A stretch of 49,964 bases of DNA, from the NCBI RefSeq assembly GCF_001435975.1, contig NZ_AYYR01000074.1, forward strand, positions 55,758 through 105,721. Reading direction: 5' to 3'. This DNA is from Secundilactobacillus collinoides DSM 20515 = JCM 1123. Its GTDB lineage: Bacteria; Bacillota; Bacilli; Lactobacillales; Lactobacillaceae. Positions 26,025-35,224 of this stretch are shown piece after piece; position 1 is the stretch's first letter, and each line of letters starts with the position of its first letter. Position numbers and translations under genes: made by a program. The notes beneath the pieces are model-generated. The model did not search any database. It saw nothing but the letters and a program-made list of their open reading frames with translations, and was not told the DNA's origin.

Positions 26025-26203
26025 TAGGATCAACTCTTTTCTATTTTATTTACCACCTTCATTTTGAAGCAAATTGTAAGTGGTTTCAACAATTAGGTCC
26101 CATTTCTCATGAGGTTTTAAAGTTCAATGAAGTGGTCTGCATTAGCCTTAGCGGGTGATTTATGATATAGTTTCAGGTGTCAATGAAAACGAGGGATGAC
26201 TGA

Positions 26204-26677
26204 TTGGAAAAGTTAGATTTTTATAAACATCATATCGAAAATCCACTCATCAACATTATTAACACCCGCGCACAGGATAATAATTTTGAACGGCAGTGGA
26301 TTCAGTTACACGTGCCTAACCGTGATTTACAGTATGCCATTTCACAACTAACGACTTTGAATTTACGCCTGCTTCAGCAGATCAAGCTTTCCGAACCCGT
26401 AACGGCCGAGGGACTGATTGCCGAGCTGGACTTGAAAATGGGGGTCATTACAAAAAATGTCAACAAACTCTCCCGGTTGGGATTTGTGACCCGTTCACAC
26501 GAAGATATTAAACAGGCGACTTTTCAACTGACCAAGACGGGCAGCAAGGTCGTCACGATTCAAAACGAGCTTGGCGACTTGCTGGACCAGCAGCACGCCC
26601 GGCTGGTGGAAAAATATAGTCCAGAGGAACTCACGATTGTGGCCGATTTCTTGAAGGATCTTCAGGAAGGCCATTAG
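26204..26677 (+). CDS. MarR-family transcriptional regulator
   Basis: A 157-aa winged-helix protein. Helices around 50-95 (LNLRLLQQIKLSEPVTAEGLIAELDL) and the wing RLGFVTRSHEDIKQATFQLT match MarR proteins, with a helical dimerisation end. It starts at TTG 26204 with GAGGG upstream. Divergent from usp; its targets are not evident, although usp and its own promoter are natural candidates. Confidence 0.8.
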   Translation: MEKLDFYKHHIENPLINIINTRAQDNNFERQWIQLHVPNRDLQYAISQLTTLNLRLLQQIKLSEPVTAEGLIAELDLKMGVITKNVNKLSRLGFVTRSHEDIKQATFQLTKTGSKVVTIQNELGDLLDQQHARLVEKYSPEELTIVADFLKDLQEGH

Positions 26678-26690
26678 AACTATCATAAGC

Positions 26691-26724
26691 AAAAAACAGA
26701 CCAGTTCGCTGATCTGTTTTTTTG
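26691..26724 (+). terminator. Intrinsic terminator of the MarR gene
   Basis: AAAACAGACCAG-TTCG-CTGATCTGTTTT, a UUCG tetraloop hairpin with a T7 tail. Confidence 0.85.
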
Positions 26725-27083
26725 TCAAAAAAAGGACACTTTTTGATTGGTATGTCGAAAAGCTAATGGCAACGATTGTGGTTGGTGAAACACTCAATTA
26801 AATCAGCAAATATGAGGCGTTTGGAAGAGGTTGTGAGTGGAAAAGTGGTAAGCTTTTAAACAGATGTTCGGGTAACGGCCAGTTATCCAAAGATCGCCAA
26901 CGTTGTTGAAAGAAACAACGGAAAATGAGTTAACGCACCAAGCTGGCGACTGCGTCATATCAAGTGGAATTCATAATTTGTGACTGTTATACGTTTGTGT
27001 ATAAGCCGATCAAATGACTGATTTCCCTGTATAAAAGCGGTTCGCTGGGATTAACTTTTAACCACTCAAGGAGGAATTGAGGG
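26725..27083. promoter_or_regulatory. Upstream region of the ABC importer with a palindrome
   Basis: No gene seen. TTATAC-GTTTGT-GTATAA is a perfect 6+6 inverted repeat at 26987-27004. TTGTGA about 16 nt before TATAAG could be a promoter overlapping it, so the palindrome may be an operator. Confidence 0.4.
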
Positions 27084-28043
27084 ATGATAGAATATCGCGA
27101 TGTGGGAATGCACTACAGTGATGACACGCAGGTGCTGCACCACATCAACTTTACGATTGAAGATGGGGAACTGTTTGTGCTGGTGGGGCCAAGTGGTACT
27201 GGGAAGACCACCGCGTTGAAGATGTTGAATGGTTTAGTCGTTCCGACGGATGGCAACATCTATTTTGACGGCAAACGAATCAAGGAATATGACATTCGAA
27301 AACTACGGTTACAAATGGGGTATGTGTTACAAAATATCAGTTTATTTCCGAATTTAACCATTGAAGATAACATTGGGATTCAGTTGGAAGAAATGAAACG
27401 ACCGACTGCTGAACGCAAGCAAATTGCTGCGGACTTGCTGAACACGGTTGGGCTGCCGGCAGAGAAGTATGCCCACCGGATGCCATCGGAACTTTCCGGC
27501 GGAGAACAGCAGCGTGTCGGCATTATTCGGGCGATTGCCGCCCGACCTAAAGTAGTGTTGATGGATGAACCATTTAGTGCCTTGGACCCTGTGTCGCGGC
27601 ATAATCTGCAAGATCTTGTACTGCAGATTCACCAGAAGTATAACTCAACGATTCTCTTCGTGACGCACGACATGAACGAGGCCCTGCGCCTTGGGGACAG
27701 AATCGGCGTCATGGCGGAGGGCGATATGCAGCAGATTGCCACGCCGCAAGCTCTGTTGGACCACCCGGCAAACGATATTGTTCGGTCATTTTTCTCTGGC
27801 ATTTCTAAGACGGACAAACCGGTTGTTGAGCTGTTGAAGCAGGCACAGACCTGCACGGTTATCGATGAGTCCGAAGCCCAGTCGCTGCCGCAAGTTGACG
27901 CGCTCATTACCACTGCGGATCTGGTGACCACGTTGCGTCAGCATCCCGATGGCGTGGTTACTCACAGCGGTGGGCGTTTGTTTAAAATCACAATGGATGA
28001 CCTTCTGGACTTTTTAGCTGCGGGAGGTGAGGCCCTTGTTTAA
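27084..28043 (+). CDS. Glycine betaine/choline-type ABC transporter ATP-binding protein (OpuCA-like)
   Basis: The ATPase of a two-protein importer, 319 aa. Walker A is GPSGTGKTTALK, the Q-loop is VLQNISLFPN, the signature is ELSGGEQQRVG, and Walker B is VVLMDEPFSALDP. The last 75 residues hold only a partial regulatory (CBS-like) region, unlike full OpuCA. It overlaps the next gene by 8 nt, so the two are coupled. GGAGG precedes the ATG. The substrate class is set by the partner protein. Confidence 0.88.
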   Translation: MIEYRDVGMHYSDDTQVLHHINFTIEDGELFVLVGPSGTGKTTALKMLNGLVVPTDGNIYFDGKRIKEYDIRKLRLQMGYVLQNISLFPNLTIEDNIGIQLEEMKRPTAERKQIAADLLNTVGLPAEKYAHRMPSELSGGEQQRVGIIRAIAARPKVVLMDEPFSALDPVSRHNLQDLVLQIHQKYNSTILFVTHDMNEALRLGDRIGVMAEGDMQQIATPQALLDHPANDIVRSFFSGISKTDKPVVELLKQAQTCTVIDESEAQSLPQVDALITTADLVTTLRQHPDGVVTHSGGRLFKITMDDLLDFLAAGGEALV

Positions 28044-29562
28044 ACAAATTGAAGAAGTGTTACGCACCCAGAGCGGTCAGATTTGGCAGGCCATCGGCGA
28101 ACACATTGCCATCTCCTTGATTTCGTTGCTGATTGCATGCCTGATTGCGATTCCCTTGGCGATTGCGCTGATGAATCATCACCGGATCGCCGAATTTTTC
28201 CTGCAGGTTGCCGGTGTGTTCCAAACGATTCCCAGTTTAGCAATTTTGGGAATTCTGATTCCATTTGTCGGTATCGGAACTGTTCCTGCCATCATCGCAC
28301 TGGTCATTTATGCCATCATGCCGTTGTTTCAAAACACATATGCGGGTTTAACCGACATTGACCCGAGTTTGGAAGAAGCGGCCACAGCGTTTGGGCTGTC
28401 CCGCAGTCGAAAACTCTTTCGGCTTGAGCTGCCGCTCGCGATGCCGATGATCCTTTCGGGATTGCGAATCGCGACCGTCATGATCATTGGAACGGCCACT
28501 TTAGCAGCCCTGATTGGCGCTGGCGGTCTGGGAACTTATATCATTTTAGGGATTGAAAACAATAACAACGCGCTCCTACTTATTGGGGCGGTGTTATCAG
28601 CCATTTTGGCCATTGTTTTCAGTGCATTGATTCGGTTGCTGGAACGGGTGCACTTCACAAAACGCGGGGTCATTGTGACCCTCTGCGTATTCCTGATTGC
28701 TTGCGGAGCCGGTGCGTTTAAATACTTCGCACCGAGCCGGCAGACGATTACCATTGCTGGCAAAATGGGCAGTGAACCTGAAATTCTCATTAACATGTAC
28801 AAAGATCTGATCCAGCAAGAATCACCAAAAACTAAGGTGGTCGTGAAGCCCAACTTCGGTGGGACGAGTTTTCTGTTTAAGGCACTGGAGAGCAAGCAAA
28901 TTGATGTTTACCCAGAGTTTACAGGGACTGTTCTGCAGGCCATCGTGAAGGAGAAGGGGAAGACGCCGCACAATCCTGAAGTCACTTACAAAAAGGCGAA
29001 AACGGCGCTCGCCAAGGATAATCAAATGACTTATCTGAAACCGATGGCGTATCAAAATGGCTACGACCTTGCCGTTAGCCGCAGCTTTGCGAAGAAGTAC
29101 CATCTTAAAACTATCAGTGACCTTGCAAAGGTCGGCGACAAGGCAACCGCGGCCTTTGACCCGGATTTCTACCACCAAGCAGATGGATATCCGGGGCTGA
29201 AGAAGGCTTATGGGTTGCACATCGGCACGGTAAAAACGATGGAGTCCAGTATTCGTTACGAAGCCATTGCTGACCACCGGGTAAAAGTGGTTGACGGTTA
29301 CACGACCGACCCTGAAATTCAGAAAGATCACCTTGTTGTTCTAAAAGATAACAAGCATTTCTTCCCACCTTATCAGGGCGCACCACTGATGACGACAACG
29401 TTTGCAGATCGTCATCCTGAAGTGAAGCGGGCACTGTCAAAATTGGCTGGCAAGATTACGACGACTGACATGCAGAAAATGAATTACGATGTCACATTTA
29501 AACATGAAAAAGCTGCCACGGTGGCGCGTCATTACCTGAAGACACATGGGCTGCTGAATTAA
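28036..29562 (+). CDS. ABC transporter permease fused to substrate-binding domain (OpuB/EgtU-like)
   Basis: A 508-aa fusion. Residues about 1-215 are a permease with five to six helices and the EAA loop region (EEAATAFGLSRSRKLFRLEL). A further helix near 215-230 leads to an extracytoplasmic quaternary-amine-binding domain (from ITIAGKMGSEPEILINMYKD to the end). This layout is known for betaine, choline and carnitine importers and for the ergothioneine importer EgtU. I choose the TTG at 28036, which has GGGAGG 8 nt upstream; the GTG at 28027 overlaps that site. No separate binding protein is needed. Confidence 0.88.
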   Translation: MFKQIEEVLRTQSGQIWQAIGEHIAISLISLLIACLIAIPLAIALMNHHRIAEFFLQVAGVFQTIPSLAILGILIPFVGIGTVPAIIALVIYAIMPLFQNTYAGLTDIDPSLEEAATAFGLSRSRKLFRLELPLAMPMILSGLRIATVMIIGTATLAALIGAGGLGTYIILGIENNNNALLLIGAVLSAILAIVFSALIRLLERVHFTKRGVIVTLCVFLIACGAGAFKYFAPSRQTITIAGKMGSEPEILINMYKDLIQQESPKTKVVVKPNFGGTSFLFKALESKQIDVYPEFTGTVLQAIVKEKGKTPHNPEVTYKKAKTALAKDNQMTYLKPMAYQNGYDLAVSRSFAKKYHLKTISDLAKVGDKATAAFDPDFYHQADGYPGLKKAYGLHIGTVKTMESSIRYEAIADHRVKVVDGYTTDPEIQKDHLVVLKDNKHFFPPYQGAPLMTTTFADRHPEVKRALSKLAGKITTTDMQKMNYDVTFKHEKAATVARHYLKTHGLLN

Positions 29563-29730
29563 AGGCGTATCACAAGACGTTTTAATGGCCGAGCAGACTT
29601 GTCTCCTAGTCACGTTCAACCTTACTCAACCAGTCGCGACTCAGTTGCCCAGAAGGTCTCACGAAAATCAAAGGTTTGATTGATCCTGCGAAGCTGCGGG
29701 TGACAAAAGGCCGGTTTAATCATAGAAAAT

Positions 29731-29785
29731 AAGGCACCCCAGACAAAAATCCCGAAGTTGGATTTTGTCTGGGGTGCCTTATTTG
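29731..29785. terminator. Terminator hairpin sharing the tip of the palindromic elements
   Basis: A 21-bp stem (AAGGCACCCCAGAC..., 29731-29752 / 29760-29780, one bulge) whose tip AAAATCC-CGAAGTT-GGATTTT is close to that of the element at 3867-3888. It follows the ABC operon. The rest of 29786-30095 shows no gene. Confidence 0.7.
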
Positions 29786-30095
29786 GTTGCACTCAGTCGC
29801 TTTTGAACGGTTATCACGGATTTACTGGGCGTCCAAAAAAACATCAAGCTGTTTACAGAAAAGAAAACTTCTTGTCCTAGTCGTATGGCTACTGTCAACA
29901 GGTTTTTGTATTATGCAATAGCCGAAATCACATTGTGGAACGAATATGCCTATTATATTTTCAGCACGTGAGTTAACATGAGTGAGATTTTTTAGAATTA
30001 ACATTTGATGGTATATACAATCACTAATAGAGATAGGTATTAAAAGAGGTGTTTATCTCAAAAGATTCGGTTCTAAATCCCAGTATTACGCAACA

Positions 30096-30506
30096 CTATT
30101 GTTGTTTTCTAAAGATAAACCACTTCGAGAAAAAGTAGTTTAAAATCACAACCACAATCTGGTCAATCAGTTTCACAACGAGATTGTTGCCATTCAACAG
30201 TGAAATTCCAATCCACAGAATCAACGCATCCACACCAAGTGATGCGATGCGGAAAAAGAAGAAGGATCCCATTTCCCATAAAAACGTGCCCAAAGCCATT
30301 GATTTTGATTTGAAGACCCAAAGCTTGTTTGTGATGAAAGCAAAGAGAACGGACAGAAACCAGGCAATCACGTTGGCAATTTGATAGTTGATGTGCGGAC
30401 TGAGCCAGATGAAGACCGCGATGTTGATCAGGGTGGTCAGCCCACCGAAGAACAGGTAGGAGATCACAGATTCGTATTTATGATACAGGGTGATGAGGGT
30501 TTGCAT
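30096..30506 (-). CDS. GtrA-family membrane protein
   Basis: A 136-aa protein with four membrane helices. GtrA proteins are thought to flip lipid-linked sugars (undecaprenyl-phosphate glucose or similar) across the membrane. The pattern SYLFFGGLTTLINIAVFIW, FAFITNKLWVF and LNYFFSKWFIFR is typical. I start at ATG 30506, with AAAGGA upstream; an ORF extension to 30548 has no ribosome site. It follows the polyprenyl-phosphate glycosyltransferase gene by 70 nt, and the pair should supply one lipid-linked sugar for envelope glycosylation. Confidence 0.88.
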   Translation of the reverse strand: MQTLITLYHKYESVISYLFFGGLTTLINIAVFIWLSPHINYQIANVIAWFLSVLFAFITNKLWVFKSKSMALGTFLWEMGSFFFFRIASLGVDALILWIGISLLNGNNLVVKLIDQIVVVILNYFFSKWFIFRKQQ

Positions 30507-30576
30507 GTGAATCCTTTCTTTACAGGTCATTGTACGATACAAAAACAAGCCGGATCAGCGACTTGTTCAAACAACA

Positions 30577-31518
30577 CTACTTTTTTTCTTTAACGATATA
30601 CTTTGGCCGATGCTTGGTTTCCAGATAAATTTTGCCAATGTATTCGCCTAAGATCCCAAGGCAGAACAACTGCAGACCGCCCAACATCAAAATGATTGAG
30701 ACGATGCTTGGCCAGCCGGCAACGGAACCGCCGACAATCAAGGCACGCAGGACGACAAAAATGAGACCGCAGATGGAAATGAAGAAGGAGATCCCCCCGA
30801 CCCATGTGGCTAACCGCAGCGGTGCATCTGAGAAATCAATGATGCCGTCGATGGCGTAGTTAAACAGCATGCTGAGTGACCAGTGAGTGGTACCAGCAGC
30901 CCGTGGTTGGCTTTCGTAGGTCAGATATTTTGTTTTATAACCGACCCAGGCAAAAATTCCCTTTGAAAAGCGATTGTATTCCGGCAAGGCAGTAATTGAA
31001 TCGACCATTTGCCGGGTCATCAGCCGATAATCACGGGCATTTGGTTCAATATTAACCTGTGACATTGAGTCGATAACTTTATAAAAGCGTGAGGACAGAA
31101 AAGCCCGAATCCGGCTTTGTCCGCGACGTGCCTTTTGAATCGTCCCAACACAATCATAGTTTTCTTCCTCAATCAGCCGAATCATTTCCGGCAGGAGCTC
31201 AGGTGGATCTTGCAGGTCAACGTCCATCACCGCAACTAAGTCGCCAGTGGCAGCGTCAAGCCCGGCAGCCAAGGCAGATTCCTTCCCAAAATTACGTGAG
31301 AACGAAATGTAGTGCACGGTTTCCGGGTGCTGAGTTTGTAATTGTTTTAATATTTCAAGTGTTTTGTCACTGGAGCCATCATTTACAAATTGGAATTCCG
31401 GCTGGTAATTGTCACCGGTAGCATTGATGCCGGTAAAAACTTTGTCCACAGCATCGTAGAATAGCATAATAGATTCTTCCTCATTGTAACAAGGCACAAT
31501 CAGGCTGATGGTACGCAT
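30577..31518 (-). CDS. Glycosyltransferase family 2, polyprenyl-phosphate sugar transferase (GtrB/CsbB-like)
   Basis: A 313-aa enzyme that moves a hexose or HexNAc from a nucleotide sugar to undecaprenyl phosphate. The GT-A part has ISLIVPCYNEEESI, FVNDGSSDKTL, FSRNFGKESALAAGLD and the DxD-type VMDVDLQDPPELL. Two membrane helices near 230-300 anchor the C-terminus. Start at ATG 31518, behind GGGAGAGAAGG. With GtrA downstream it forms a two-gene module; WecB and the tag genes nearby suggest teichoic-acid decoration. Confidence 0.9.
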   Translation of the reverse strand: MRTISLIVPCYNEEESIMLFYDAVDKVFTGINATGDNYQPEFQFVNDGSSDKTLEILKQLQTQHPETVHYISFSRNFGKESALAAGLDAATGDLVAVMDVDLQDPPELLPEMIRLIEEENYDCVGTIQKARRGQSRIRAFLSSRFYKVIDSMSQVNIEPNARDYRLMTRQMVDSITALPEYNRFSKGIFAWVGYKTKYLTYESQPRAAGTTHWSLSMLFNYAIDGIIDFSDAPLRLATWVGGISFFISICGLIFVVLRALIVGGSVAGWPSIVSIILMLGGLQLFCLGILGEYIGKIYLETKHRPKYIVKEKK

Positions 31519-31620
31519 AAATAAAAACCTTCTCTCCCTAGAACTTTCATACACTATTCTAAGCTAAATCCTATGAAGAACAAAGTGTTTCTTTGTTAAA
31601 GTTGGGTAAAGGGGGTAGAG

Positions 31621-31990
31621 AGTGAAGAAAAGCGGTTAACGACTGGAGCCTAGGGGGACGCTGTCAGGAAGCCTGAACCTGGCTTCCTGACAGCGTCCCC
31701 CTAGGTGCAAGCCGTTGCTTTTCGGAGCTCGTTTCGGCAATAGCGCATAGAAGGACAAGCCTGAACCTGGCTTCCTGACAGCGTCCCTCTAGGTGCAAGT
31801 CGTTGCTTTTCGGAGCTCGTTTCTGCAATAGAACATAGAAGGACAAGTCTGAACCTGGCTTCCTGACAGCGTCCCACCAGGTGCAAGTCGTTGCTTTTCG
31901 GAGCTCGTTTCGGCAATAGAACATAGAGAGGAAATCCGAAAACGGGCTCTGTGACAGTGTCTTTGTAGATTCAGGTCGTTGTGCACTGGA
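31621..31990. repeat. Expanded palindromic element with an 88-bp tandem array
   Basis: A perfect 25-bp inverted repeat (31649-31673 / 31681-31705, loop TGAACCT) opens the locus. The right half is then repeated at exactly 88-bp spacing: CCTGAACCTGGCTTCC starts at 31672 and 31760, and TCTGAACCTGGCTTCC at 31848. A diverged fourth copy follows to about 31990 (TTGTGCACTGGAGCACG). The units end in GCTTTTCGGAGCTCGTTTC, equivalent to the right terminus of the other elements. Minus-strand frames through it are repeat artefacts. 31991-32369 holds no gene. Confidence 0.85.
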
Positions 31991-32369
31991 GCACGTCCAA
32001 AGAATAAATGAAAGTCAAAAAATTTTCAGTCCCGGCATCCATTACCGCACGCTAAAAACTGGGGAAAAGTAAAATAGGTATCATTCAACGCAGATCTTAG
32101 TCACTTGGTTACGACCTTTTCTACTTTCTAACACCATATTATTAAAATAGTTCTTCTGGCCAATATAAATGAATAAAATCCGTTAAACCAGTCGTATGGT
32201 ATATACAATTAATTTGGCAAATGACGGAAGCTTGTCACTAATTTTAAAAAAAGCCAGTCATTTAAAACTAGAGCGTTGATTGTCGTAGGTATTAATAACG
32301 GCTTAAAAAAGTAACTGCAAATCAGAACATTAAACTTCTCCAAGAAAGATGTTATCAATTTCATGGGTT

Positions 32370-32378
32370 TGCTATAAT
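32370..32378 (+). promoter_or_regulatory. Extended -10 promoter of wecB
   Basis: TGCTATAAT is a perfect extended -10. No good -35 is visible. It lies about 30 nt upstream of the ATG. Confidence 0.6.
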
Positions 32379-32409
32379 AATAGACGAAAATAATTGGAGT
32401 GAATTTAAA

Positions 32410-33525
32410 ATGACAAAAATTAAAGTAATGACCATCTTCGGAACTAGGCCCGAAGCAATCAAAATGGCGCCCATTGTCCTGCGGATGCAGCAAACGCCGG
32501 CTGTTTTTGAACCCATCACCGTGGTCACTGCGCAACACCGTGAAATGCTGGACCAAGTGTTGGCAATCTTTAAGATTACACCTGATTATGATTTGAACAT
32601 TATGAAGCCTAACCAAACCTTGGCGCAGATTACAAGCCGGGTGCTGACACATCTTGATGACGTCATCAATGAAGCCAAGCCGGACCTGATCCTTGTCCAC
32701 GGTGACACGACCACCACGTTTGCGGCGAGTGTCAGCGCGTTTTATCATCAGATTCCGCTGGGGCATGTCGAAGCAGGCCTGCGCACCTGGGACAAGTATT
32801 CCCCTTACCCAGAAGAAATGAACCGTCAGCTGACGGATGTGCTGGCTGATTTATACTTTGCGCCAACCGAATTAAGCCGTCAGAACTTATTGACTGAGCA
32901 CCATGATGAAAGTCATATTTTTGTAACTGGCAACACCGCCATCGATGCTTTGAACCAAACGGTGAATGCAGATTACCACCACGCTGTGTTAGACGCCATT
33001 GATGATCAGCACCGAATTATTTTATTGACGATGCACCGGCGCGAAAATCAGGGAGATCCAATGCGTCGCGTATTCAAAGCGATTCGGCAGGTTGTTGAGC
33101 AGCATCCTGACGTGGAAGTCGTTTACCCTGTCCATCTCAGTCCAAAGGTGCAGTCCGTTGCCCACGACGTCTTAGGCGGCGTTGACCGGATTCACTTGAT
33201 TGATCCGCTTGACGTGGTTGATTTTCACAATTTAGCTGCTCGCAGTTATTTGATCATGACTGACTCAGGAGGGGTACAAGAAGAGGCACCATCCCTTGGA
33301 AAACCAGTTTTAGTGCTACGCGACGAGACGGAGCGGCCAGAGGGTGTAACTGCTGGCACGCTTAAGTTAGTTGGAACTGATCCGCAAAAGGTGACACAGG
33401 AATTAACCACGTTATTGACAGACAAGACAGCCTATCAAGAGATGGCGGACGCTAAAAATCCGTACGGTGACGGCCGTGCTTCAGAGTACATTCTTGATGC
33501 GATTCAAGCGCACTTTCAACACTAG
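32410..33525 (+). CDS. wecB: UDP-N-acetylglucosamine 2-epimerase (non-hydrolysing)
   Basis: It interconverts UDP-GlcNAc and UDP-ManNAc; ManNAc is the second sugar of the wall teichoic acid linkage unit. The 371-aa protein shows MTIFGTRPEAIKMAPIV, VTAQHREMLDQ, VHGDTTTTFAAS, GHVEAGLRT, MTDSGGVQEEAPSLGKPVL and RDETERPEG, all standard for WecB/MnaA. It precedes the YihY gene by 17 nt, so they may be cotranscribed. Confidence 0.95.
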   Translation: MTKIKVMTIFGTRPEAIKMAPIVLRMQQTPAVFEPITVVTAQHREMLDQVLAIFKITPDYDLNIMKPNQTLAQITSRVLTHLDDVINEAKPDLILVHGDTTTTFAASVSAFYHQIPLGHVEAGLRTWDKYSPYPEEMNRQLTDVLADLYFAPTELSRQNLLTEHHDESHIFVTGNTAIDALNQTVNADYHHAVLDAIDDQHRIILLTMHRRENQGDPMRRVFKAIRQVVEQHPDVEVVYPVHLSPKVQSVAHDVLGGVDRIHLIDPLDVVDFHNLAARSYLIMTDSGGVQEEAPSLGKPVLVLRDETERPEGVTAGTLKLVGTDPQKVTQELTTLLTDKTAYQEMADAKNPYGDGRASEYILDAIQAHFQH

Positions 33526-33542
33526 TTTATCGGGGGAGCAAC

Positions 33543-34628
33543 ATGCAAAAACGAAGCTTTAAGTTATTCTTAAAAGCGCTTTGGACGCATTATTTATCGG
33601 CTAATGTCAGTGATTCAGCGTCAGTGCTGTCCTACTACATGATGATGTCGGTTTTTCCAATCTTTTTGATTGTGGGTAACTTAATTGCGTTTTTGAACAT
33701 TAAGTCGGCCATCGTATTAAACTATTTAAAACCAGTCCTGCCGTCATCTGTTTACCAGACACTGGCCCCCGTTATCCGGTCCTTTCTTGAACAGGGAAGT
33801 ACCGGCACACTGTCAATTGGGATCATCGTCACGATCTGGTCTGCCAGCAAAGCGGTTGCAGCGTTTCAGCGCAGTATTAATCAAGCGTACGGCATTCATA
33901 ATACCAACGCCGTCATCAGCCGCTTTTTTTCGTTCATTTTCATTGTGGTGCTGGTGATTGCTATCACGCTTCTGGGACTGTTATTTGGGCTCAGTGAAAC
34001 ATTGATGCGTCTCGCTAAACCATGGTTCCAAATCTCACCGAGACTGACGCAATTTGTCGGCAGCATCAAGTGGCCAATTTCGTTTGTAGGTATCTTTTTG
34101 TTGGGCTTTATTCTTTATGCAATCGTGCCGTCTGTCCGCGTGAAATACCGCTACGTATGGGCTGGTGCCCTCGTCACGACAGTTGGCTGGTTGGGCCTTG
34201 GACAGGTTTTTTCAATTTATATTCGTTACTTTGAAAATAATGTGACCAGTTATAAAACAATTAGTACCTTCATCGTCTTAATGGTGTGGATGAACCTTGC
34301 TGGGATGATTCTGCTGATTGGCGGTGTGATCAACGCCACGATCCAAGAGTGGTTTCAAGGCGAGATTCAAGAGATGCACCTTGTCAATCAAATTATGGAT
34401 TCCGCCCGGCAGAGCCGTAAAAAGCACTTAGCCAAAAAACAACAGGTTGGGCAACCTAAGGCCACCGTGACACCCACAAAGGCAAAGACGCCGCCAAGGG
34501 GAACAGGTAAGGTAAAACCGACGACCAGACCGAAAACACGGTCGCAATTAAAGACTAAAAGACCGACAACCACCGGCAAGGGACCCAAAACGGCAGTTAA
34601 CCGAAAACACGACACCGCAAAAAAATGA
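33543..34628 (+). CDS. YihY/BrkB-family membrane protein
   Basis: A 361-aa inner membrane protein with about six helices (first near 28-50) and the family pattern SVLSYYMMMSVFPIFLIVGN, TIWSASKAVAAFQRSINQAY and VLMVWMNLAGMILLIGGVIN. Role not settled: the family was once misnamed RNase BN and has been linked to envelope function. The last 80 residues are a Lys/Thr/Pro-rich basic tail, probably cytoplasmic and disordered. GGGGGA precedes the ATG. Confidence 0.85.
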   Translation: MQKRSFKLFLKALWTHYLSANVSDSASVLSYYMMMSVFPIFLIVGNLIAFLNIKSAIVLNYLKPVLPSSVYQTLAPVIRSFLEQGSTGTLSIGIIVTIWSASKAVAAFQRSINQAYGIHNTNAVISRFFSFIFIVVLVIAITLLGLLFGLSETLMRLAKPWFQISPRLTQFVGSIKWPISFVGIFLLGFILYAIVPSVRVKYRYVWAGALVTTVGWLGLGQVFSIYIRYFENNVTSYKTISTFIVLMVWMNLAGMILLIGGVINATIQEWFQGEIQEMHLVNQIMDSARQSRKKHLAKKQQVGQPKATVTPTKAKTPPRGTGKVKPTTRPKTRSQLKTKRPTTTGKGPKTAVNRKHDTAKK

Positions 34629-34636
34629 GTCAAAAA

Positions 34637-34680
34637 AAGGAGATGCCGGTGACCACTTGGGAAACCGCCAACTCCTTGTT
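34637..34680 (-). terminator. Terminator between convergent yihY and flavodoxin genes
   Basis: AAGGAGATGCCGGT pairs with ACCGCCAACTCCTT. An A-run on the left gives a U-tract to the minus-strand flavodoxin transcript. Confidence 0.6.
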
Positions 34681-34698
34681 GTTTAAAAAATGAACTGA

Positions 34699-35148
34699 TT
34701 ATGCGTTGGCCTTAGCGACAATTTTTTCCACAAAGGCATCCAACGTCTGAATATCTTCTTCATCAGGTTCCAAATTGATCTTAACGTCATCAGCACCCTG
34801 AGTTGCTTTTGCAGTTTTAAAGGCTGTGCTAAAAGCATCTACAGCAACGTTGAAATCATCTTCGTAAAAGACATCACCGGAACCGGCAACGCCATAGACC
34901 TTACCCGTTAAATCGAGATCTTGCAGGTCTTCGTAAAAATCCATGCCCTCTTCAGGCAGTTCGCCTTCATCATACGTGTATGGGCAGACGACACAGATAT
35001 CCACATCGTTTAACTCTTCAGCGTCAGTTTGGGAAATTTCAGTTTCTTCAACGTCAACGCCCAGCTCTTCCAGCTTATCAGTGATGATGTCAGCGACGTC
35101 TTCGTTGTTACCAGTGATTGTTGCGTATACTACGTGAGCACTTGCCAT
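34699..35148 (-). CDS. Flavodoxin
   Basis: A 149-aa acidic FMN-binding electron carrier. The phosphate loop is VYATITGNNEDVAD, a variant of the usual T-x-T/S-G-N-T/N-x. FMN-loop segments PYTYDEGELPEEGMDFYEDL and GVAGSGDVFYEDDF follow. It is monocistronic and diverges from recX. Likely partners are flavodoxin-dependent synthases or reductases encoded elsewhere. Confidence 0.93.
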   Translation of the reverse strand: MASAHVVYATITGNNEDVADIITDKLEELGVDVEETEISQTDAEELNDVDICVVCPYTYDEGELPEEGMDFYEDLQDLDLTGKVYGVAGSGDVFYEDDFNVAVDAFSTAFKTAKATQGADDVKINLEPDEEDIQTLDAFVEKIVAKANA

Positions 35149-35224
35149 AATTTTTCTACCTCGATCATGTTTATTATGAATTAACGTCAGTATAGCAAAA
35201 TCAAACGGGAGGTATCAACCAACC

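Noticed and set aside
31664-31986. Minus-strand frames with repeated protein segments
   Set aside because: They are translations of the 88-bp DNA repeats; the repeat length is not a multiple of three, several frames are open, and no ribosome site is present.
31621-31990. CRISPR array
   Set aside because: The 88-bp units are nearly identical throughout; there are no short repeats with unique spacers and no cas genes.
32209-32766. 185-codon minus-strand frame
   Set aside because: It is a shadow of wecB, whose motifs are unmistakable on the other strand.
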